This document shows positions 56,864-64,000 of a DNA stretch of 64,000 nucleotides, one piece after another. Position numbers and translations under genes: made by a program. Below the pieces are notes generated by a model. That model worked only from the letters and a program-made list of their open reading frames with translations. It had not been told where the DNA came from and searched no databases. Location: contig JAQFWX010000005.1 of NCBI GenBank assembly GCA_027605045.1, forward strand, positions 62,001-126,000. The letters run 5' to 3'. The first letter of the stretch is position 1; every line of letters starts with the position of its first letter. This DNA is from Phallus indusiatus. Lineage: Eukaryota; Basidiomycota; Agaricomycetes; Phallales; Phallaceae.

Positions 56864-59240
56864 AATGGTATGTGCAAAACAGATGCCTGGTTCTCCACAA
56901 TTAGGATTCACTATATATCCCATCTATTTAGCCTGTCTGTGGTGATTGCGGTGGGACAACGATTGAATATGATACTGCCGCCGGGAACGCTTTCTGCATC
57001 CACTGCGGTACTGTGGTAGAGGAGAACACTATTGTGGCGGAAGTTACTTTCGGAGAAACTTCAACAGGTGCCGCAATGGTTCAAGGATCTTACGTTGGTC
57101 AAGGACACAGTATGTTATCTTATGTTAAATTCTTCCAAATATTGAACACTAAATTTCAACAGCAAGGGCGCGTATAACTGGGCCGGGAGGTTTCAGAGGA
57201 TCCGTAGAGTCAAGGGAGCAAACACTGGCAAATGGTGTGTATGCCTTCATAACTTGTAGCTTAAGTTCTCATTTATACAATTAAGCACGGCGTAAGATCC
57301 GTCAAGTTCAAGCTGCGTTGAATATCTCGGAACATACAGGTGACCAAGCGCAACGATGGTACACATTGGCAGTAGAACATCGCTTTACGAAGGGCCGTCG
57401 AAGTGAACTTGTCGTTGCTGTTTGCTTATATGTTGCGTGTCGTATGAGCAATACTAGCCATATGTTAATCGACTTTTCAGACATGCTCCAAGTAAGTATA
57501 ACCTTTACTACATCATTTCGTCGTGAATATCTTTTCAACCTCACATTTATATCGCGCTTAGGTTAACGTTTTCGTTCTTGGAATGACATACCTTCGCCTC
57601 GTACAAACTTTAAACATCAGGCTTCCTCTCATCGACCCTGCACATTACATCCATCGTTTCGCCGCGCTTCTGGAATTCGGAGAAGAAACAAGCAAAGTTG
57701 CAACAGACGCAGTCCGTTTAGTTCAACGCTTTAACCGTGATTGGATGACAGCTGGAAGACGTCCAGCAGGCATATGTGGCGCATCCCTTCTTCTCGCTGC
57801 TCGTATGAACAACTTCCGCCGCTCGGTTCAGGAGATCGTACAAGTCGTAAAAATTGCCGATGTAACACTCAAAAAGCGTCTCGAAGAGTTCAGGAAAACT
57901 TCAAGTGGCAATTTGACCATATCCGATTTCAGAAAAGTTTGGCTAGAAGAGGAGATGGACCCCCCTGCGTTCACGGAAGGAAAGGACAAAGAGAAGAAGT
58001 TGCAAGTCAAAGTATCAAAAGGGAAGCGTAAAAGAAAGAAAAAGAAAGATGAAGAAGAAACTGCCGAGAGTAGTGAAGAATCCATCAGTGACGAAGAGGA
58101 GCAGCAAGAAAAGACTGAAGTGTCCCAATCCCCGTTGTCGACAATTAATCCCGCCTTGTTCAATCAAGGCATCCTGTCCGGTACTCAAAGCACGCTTGCA
58201 CAAGAATCAACTTCAAGCCAAGTTCAAGAACCGATTCAGCCGTTATTTTTGCCAGACCCCGATGAAGAAAGTTTGTCACTCAATGGCAACGTTGAAGCCA
58301 ACATCGACCCTCGTCTTCTGGAACCCTCTACGACTTCACTTCTGGATTCAAAAGGAATGTCGGAAATAGATGAAACGTTGGACTCTTTTATCGCTGGGGA
58401 GGTTTCTGAATTCATTGACAACGAACAAGGCTCTCTTCTGGCTGAAGCGTTAAGTGTCGCAGAGAAGCAGCGGCAAACGACTCTGGACGATTTGGAAGGA
58501 CTTGATGAGGACGAACTAGACAGGATGATACTATCGGACGAGGAGGTCAGAATTAAGGAACGAATATGGGTGGAGTTGAATAGAGACTACTTGGAGAACC
58601 TTGCCAGTAAGTAAAGATAAAAAAGGAGTTATTTTCTGTTTTTATTATGTACTTATATGGTGATAGCAAAAGCTTTACGAGAACAAAATGGCGAAACTGC
58701 GGCACCAAAGCCGCGCAAGGTATGCAAGTCTGCAGATATCGTAGAATTCATCCGGGCTAACAATTGTCTTCACAGCGGCGAAAAACATCAGCTAACAAGC
58801 CTCGAGATGCTTCCAATGCTCATGGCTCAACGGCCGCCGAGTCCGTTCGAACTTTGGTGACCAAGAGTAAAAAATTCAGCCGAAAAATAAACTATTCAGC
58901 CTACGACTCGCTGTTCGGAACAAACACTAGTGCTCAGGCTTTGGCTTCACAGAAGAGTGATGCTCTGGATGATGCAGGTTTATACCGGATGTCACCAGAT
59001 CAAGAAGATAAAGAAAATGAGGAACCAATGGTCGTCGTCGAAGAGGAAGGGGGCGGTGTTGGTACTGGTGCTAAACGGACGTCACTGAAGACTACTAACG
59101 GCAAAGGATCACAACCTTCTGCCGCAGTGAGGACGTATAGTGACGAAGAACCAGACCTTGATGGAGAAGCGGATGGAGAGAAGAACGATGATACTTGGGG
59201 TGTGGATGACTATGCGGAACAATTTGAACAGGAAGTTTGA
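56864..59240 (+). CDS. BRF1: Transcription factor TFIIIB subunit BRF1
   Basis: TFIIB-related factor that recruits RNA polymerase III to tRNA and 5S promoters; 673 residues. Exons: 56864-56866, 56932-57109, 57163-57234, 57286-57491, 57562-58606, 58667-58719, 58776-59240. The N-terminal zinc ribbon uses C4, C7, C23 and C26 (VCGDCGG and FCIHCG). The BRF-typical segment FGETSTGAAMVQGSYVGQG follows, then two cyclin folds (RKIRQVQAALNIS and MTYLRLVQTLNIRLPL). The acidic and lysine-rich linker leads to the BRF1 homology region with KINYSAYDSLFGTN near the C-terminus. The first coding exon is only the ATG; this start is needed because the next exon opens directly with the ribbon residues PVCGDCGG. 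A stop codon follows the exon 5 donor, so the 58607 intron must be removed to reach the C-terminal homology region. Confidence 0.93.
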
Positions 59241-62200
59241 GCTCAATTATTTTATCGATATCGATGTACGGTCTAGTGTTATTGTATGTCTTCTGGCGGT
59301 ATGTTTAACGTTGGGATGCTGATAATGTTTGGCCCTAGCTGCTTCAACCACCTTCCCAAGAGCCAATATCTGATCGTCTTCGAGAACACAAACCTCCATC
59401 CTAGGATATGGCTGATTAAGACTCGCTCTTAATAATCATAACCCCCAATCAAACGGGATACTTCGATTTTCTCAAAAGTCTTAACCTTTTGTCAGGGCTG
59501 CGCTGTAGACGTAAAAAAGGAACTACAAAGCCAGAATCCCATTGCAGGGATTTTTCGTCAACGGTGGTATTAGGCCGTGCCAGGTGCCAAAGGCGTCTTC
59601 CACTTCAACGTGGGCTAGCACGAGTTTTGAAGCACCGGGCACCCCCATACCATTTAACAAGTGCTGGCGGCGTATCTTGACCAAAAGATATTGTCACATT
59701 CATGTCTCTTATATTTCCATTCAATCATACAAGTCCACGGTCCCCTCCAATTTGACATTCTTTATCCGTATAAGGAACACCATTGGGAGTATCATTTATC
59801 ATGCTTTCTATACTTGCCTTCAGGCTCCCAAACAACGATGGTAGTGTTATAGCTCGACCGTAGTATCTTAACAACTTTTTTCAATTCGCAAAGTCTCAAG
59901 TATCATATTGGGAATACTTCCTACCCCACATTGCGGTGACCCGTATTATGTTCACCGATCCCAGCAATTGAGAAGTATTTAGTTATCTGTCGTACTCATG
60001 CTCTTTATCGCGATCGATCATTTGTTTGTCCTTTCAGGATCATCGGGATTTCATGGAGCATGTCACCCGTTGTTTCACTGTGGTGTTTCTGCATGATACA
60101 TAAGTGAAATGAATTGCTATATTCAAATCTTATATCCCTGCAGACCAACCACAGATTGAATGAAGAGTATTACTTTTTCGATGTCATATGTACTGTCACT
60201 AAACGTAATAAAGTCCAAGGTCCAAAACTGAGGTCCAAAACTGCTTGGATCGTCCAACAAGCTTTTTACCGGGCTAGCTAGCTCATTGTAGAAACGTTGA
60301 CGCCCTACCCGCCCTACCAACTGGGGTTGTTGTCAATGGTTGTCTTACCAGCGTACTTTCCCCCCGATGCCAGCTTCCGCTCCACCAGAATCGTTAGTCA
60401 TTATGTATGGTCTTATTAGAAATCAAAGCTCGACCCTGTCTCTCCATATATTTATAAAACGGCTCCACGGTTCTTTTTACGTTACGTAGGGTGCTCTCGC
60501 CTTTTTTCAGAAATTCCCCCGCTCCGATTTTCGTACACGATTTTCCCTAATCAACCCTAATGGCATACATATATTGTAACATAAGGGAGGCAAGAGCGAA
60601 CCTTTCAAGGCCTTTCAGTGTGAATTAATAACGCATACTATGAGAAAATACCAGAAAATGCATATGTTGCTGTTGAGTATAAAGCCGCATTTCACTGCTG
60701 AGATGACAAGATACTAACATGCAGGACTCCTTCAAGGTTCCAAACCCTAGATCTGGAGCGTTGAACATTTTTGTGTCCGCCATAAATTGACAGTGATACC
60801 CTCCATGCGCTTGGAGCTAAGGCTTGTCCAAAACCCTCGAATACCAAGATTGTCACCATTGATATGAATGTAATCGTGTTCTCAGTTTCACATTCTCAGG
60901 TTTCAGTTCACTTACGTATAATCAGGGTCTAGTACACGTACAATCAGCTCCCTCGGAGTAGCGTGGGAGTGTGTAAAACACGCTTATCGAAGTCAACGTT
61001 CATGGAGTCAATGATGAGTCCCTTAAAACCTCGTCAGAGCCCTGTCAAACCTCGGATGTTTTGCCGGACAAAGGGGATTATTTCAACGTGCTACATACTC
61101 ATCTAGGTGCCTTCAATAGAGGCTTATACCACAAATCGAAATCACCCGGGGTTCTTTCTATCTGTTAGCATACAATTCTGTCAATTCTGCTGGACAGATG
61201 CGATTCAAGTTACATATCTTTAATGTGGTATAGCATGCTTCGGAAAACAATTCATTCTTTGGCAAGTGAATTGGGCGTTCGAAAGCTTGAGAGCTCCTCC
61301 GCTGGTGCTTTCGCTTTGACATAACAAGGCCTCGCCTCGTCATGTCGATTTCGATTTATGTGCTCACCCATAGAAACTCCCAGAAAGCCAATGGTCGAAA
61401 ATCCACTTTTTTCTTTGAGGCGTTCTATCCCAGATTGAATTCACATTTGATCGATGATCATTGGTCATTCATTAAACAACCCCCGCATCAAAGTAAGCGT
61501 AACCCGGTCCAATACTATTACTAGTACTCGATTCCTTGTTATTACCCACATGAGTGAGACGTAGATCCTTTGCTTAATACCTTGGTAACTTTTTACACAC
61601 GTACATACCTAATAGTGATAGACATTTTTAAGAAACTTTGGACACCTTAAGAGGACAAGGGCCGACAATGAATTCCATAATAAGCATAGGACCCTGGCTT
61701 GATGCGATTTTGATGTGGTATATGCGAGGTTCGTCTCTTGGTAAAGCATCTTCTGTATCAAGGCATCGCTAATAGCTCACTGCGTATAGTGTGGACTTCT
61801 AAAGCTTCGCTTATAGTTCATCCACGTATGAGCTCTAGCCGATATTGAAAAAAGCATGACGAAACAGTAGCTGGTCTAAACTAGCCATAAACGCTGGGCT
61901 GTCTTGTCAAGAAAATCGTCAAATCGCTTTCCCGATAACGAGTGTGCTTAAACATATGACGCCGTAAATGTAGGCGGTTAGGCTTTTTGAGAAAGTGCCA
62001 GTGCCAGACTCCTAATAGCCACGTCCAGTGCCAAATAGTGCACTCCATAAACAGACAGTTGCATTTTAACCGATCTAATTAGGCGATATGCAGTCCAAAC
62101 TGATACTAGTCCGCTTTCCGGCTAAAGTTTTCGACGATTGGCCTCGTGGCTGAGAAAAATTTTCGAGACCAATTTACGAGCCTTAACCGAGCATACAGGG

Positions 62201-62427
62201 CTAAAAAAAATCATCAGGGTCCATGCTGAACCTTCTGTAAGTCATCGGCCGATAATTTTTCTTGGACGACTCGCCAGTCCAGGTTTATTCAATACGAGGC
62301 ACAGGATATTAAATGGATTTAGGCTATTATTATGTGGTCCTTACTGCTTCATATATAAAAAAGTAGCTTTTACCTCGAATCTTGCGGGTAACCCTGTTCC
62401 GGTATCGAAAACCTTGTCTTCGTCTCC
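59241..62427. other. Gene-poor 3.2-kb stretch between BRF1 and ICMT
   Basis: Only short unrelated frames (up to about 100 codons) with no recognisable motif, RNA gene or repeat family. Probably intergenic or decayed sequence. Confidence 0.45.
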
Positions 62428-63209
62428 ATGGCTGCCATCTTGAAAATTCCAATTCTTATCCTGGGTGCTTGGCTCATCGAAGCTGGAATTAAACCACCGA
62501 CTGCTGCTGCCAAGACGGACAAAGGAGACAAAGTCAGTAGTACATCGCAGAAAAGCTTTGAGAAATACGTCCGCATCTGGTCCATGGTCGCACGAGTAGG
62601 TTTCGTTTCGTCACGTAAATGTCTGTTCCTTTCAACTCAGAACACCAAACGTAGTATGGTAGTAGCGGACTCCTTATAGTCGAGGCTGTTCTAGTGGGAT
62701 TGTCCCACTTTGGAGGCGAACGCTGGTTGTCGAGCAAACTATTCCCGGTACTCCCACCCCAAAGCGAATTATCCGCTTGGTCGCCCCTGTTCATTTTAGG
62801 TCTGACTAGCATTTACCTGGGCGGGTGTCTCCGCCTTTGGTGCTACCGGACCTTGGGGGCTTACTTCACCTTCGAGATCAGCATTCGTTCGGGTCACAAG
62901 CTGGTCACCCGCGGTCCGTACGGAATAGTTCGACACCCTAGTTACCTCGCTGTAGCTCTCATCCATACAGGCGCCATCATATTTGGGTCGAGGCCAGATA
63001 GCTACTTCAATGCGTGCGGCGTATTTTCCGCTTATCCCATAGTAAGATGGGTGTTTATCGTTTGGGCCTTGATGCTTGAGTGGTTTGTGTATTCACTGGT
63101 GGTCGCTAGGCCCGCCGTTGAAGACAGAAACCTCAAAGCCGCGTTTGGAAAAGAGTGGGACGATTACCACCAGCGTGTGCCTTTCAAGGTTTTCCCCCTA
63201 CTCTACTGA
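62428..63209 (+). CDS. STE14: Protein-S-isoprenylcysteine O-methyltransferase (ICMT)
   Basis: Endoplasmic-reticulum enzyme that methylates the C-terminal isoprenylcysteine of CaaX proteins such as Ras and fungal a-type pheromones; 240 residues. Exons: 62428-62595 and 62655-63209. The acceptor at 62654 was chosen because the later AG at 62680 breaks frame. The ICMT core is clear: LVTRGPYGIVRHPSYLAV in the S-adenosylmethionine-binding segment. The C-terminal part has a hydrophobic hairpin, RPAVEDRNLKAAFGKEWDDY and VPFKVFPLLY at the end. Several hydrophobic helices (residues 4-18, about 62-75, and two or three later) match the small polytopic family. The family EE pair appears here as ED. Confidence 0.9.
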
Positions 63210-63643
63210 AAGTGGGGATACAGAATGATTACTTTGAGTAATGGCTTTTGAATGTACCAGTCTGTCGATGTAAAAATGGTTTGCATGATACGACGTTCTT
63301 GTTTTTTTTTTCACCTTACGTATTCATGTTGTACATGTGTAACGGTTAACGATCTTGTTTGGTCTGCTCAATTGTACGAGTCGCTTTTGATCCGAATGTC
63401 TCATGACAATAAACGAATGTTTTCGATACTACATACATAGTAGCAAAAGAAAAGAAGCATTCAAGTCGGTTAATCAAAGTCGGTATTATTGATGAATGCA
63501 GGGAAAGAAGTGCGTTGAAGTCATTTAAAAAATTTCCATGAGACCCCAAGGCTCTTGATAGAAGAAAATCAGGGTGGCAAAGACACAATGCACAAATGCC
63601 TTCACTTGACAATTAGTATAATTTAATCCGCCGTATATCGTAT
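63210..63643. other. Convergent spacer between ICMT and the transporter
   Basis: Shared 3' flanks; no gene seen. Confidence 0.5.
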
Positions 63644-64000
63644 TTACACCTTCCATGTACCACATTTTCTGGCTAATGGCATCCAAGCTATCAGTAGCAG
63701 CGCAGTGCGCCCGCCAACATTACGGCCTGTGACCGTTTTACCATGTCGCCTTTGTCAACGTCGAAAGCTCTTAAACGTTAAATGACAATCAGGAGCTCAC
63801 TCCACAAAGGATAATCGGTCTCTCCCACCTGTATTTTGGCGCATTTAACAAGAGTCCCACAATAGGGTTTCCCATCAACAATCCAAAATTCGCAGCGAAC
63901 ATAAATATGCCGGTGCGAATTCTATAATACCGAAGTTTTAGTATAGACTACTAGTGTTAAATGAATTCGACGCACCCACTTGGTTGGCATGATCAGCGAA
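63644..64000 (-). CDS. Major-facilitator transporter (monocarboxylate-type), 3' end only
   Basis: The window cuts this minus-strand gene, leaving its C-terminal part. An exon ends at about 63980, and the next begins at 63921 with RTGIFMFAANFGLLMGNP then IVGLLL and YRWERP. This matches the last helices of fungal MCT-like major-facilitator proteins (GTR-G-F and G-PI-G-LL). The final exon ends in ALLLIAWMPLARKCGTWKV with the stop at 63646-63644, the usual KGT-x-V type terminus. The donor of the last intron is uncertain: a GT at 63800 or one at 63805 paired with different acceptors. Substrate unknown. The strand and family are well supported; exact exon ends are not. Confidence 0.6.

Overview
The window looks like nuclear DNA of a mushroom-forming basidiomycete (Agaricomycetes). 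Genes carry many introns of about 45-75 nt with GTRNGT donors, and the DUF6533-, DUF6534- and CofD-like families present are typical of that group. The family calls come from reading the spliced translations; no database search was run.

Bases 1-44000 are an accessory region built around nine same-strand paralogues that I modelled exon by exon: 839-2788, 3612-5502, 7075-9000, 10785-12809, 14675-16573, 22411-24322, 29967-31835, 38660-40680 and 41925-43824. Each encodes a protein of about 300-350 residues with a DUF6533-like N-terminus, seven predicted membrane helices and a two-cysteine pattern like that of class A GPCRs. All nine share one 18-exon architecture with exons of 2, 8, 11, 11 and 17 nt. 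The summed coding length is a multiple of three in every copy; copy 3 needs a shifted splice site. Lying between array members are a five-exon cytochrome P450 (17624-19424), a small DUF6534-like membrane protein on the minus strand (26150-27551) and a tandem pair of unknown genes (34190-35461 and 36509-37509). The spacers carry decayed repeats, including a perfect 38-bp palindrome and an inverted duplication of about 215-260 bp.

From 44298 the content becomes conserved housekeeping genes. They are a mitochondrial D-2-hydroxyacid (D-2-hydroxyglutarate/D-lactate) dehydrogenase (minus) divergent from a CofD/YvcK-like protein (plus); a SUV39/Clr4-type H3K9 methyltransferase (minus) divergent from a mitochondrial carrier (plus); a bHLH transcription factor (minus); the TFIIIB subunit BRF1 (plus); an isoprenylcysteine carboxyl methyltransferase (plus); and the 3' end of a major-facilitator transporter at the right edge (minus). 

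The most striking observation is the receptor-like array with its frozen, extremely fragmented gene structure. It includes a frame-required 2-nt microexon present in all nine copies. Very small exons also occur in neighbouring genes: 12 nt in the DUF6534 gene, 15 nt in the CofD and SET genes, and a start-codon-only coding exon in BRF1.
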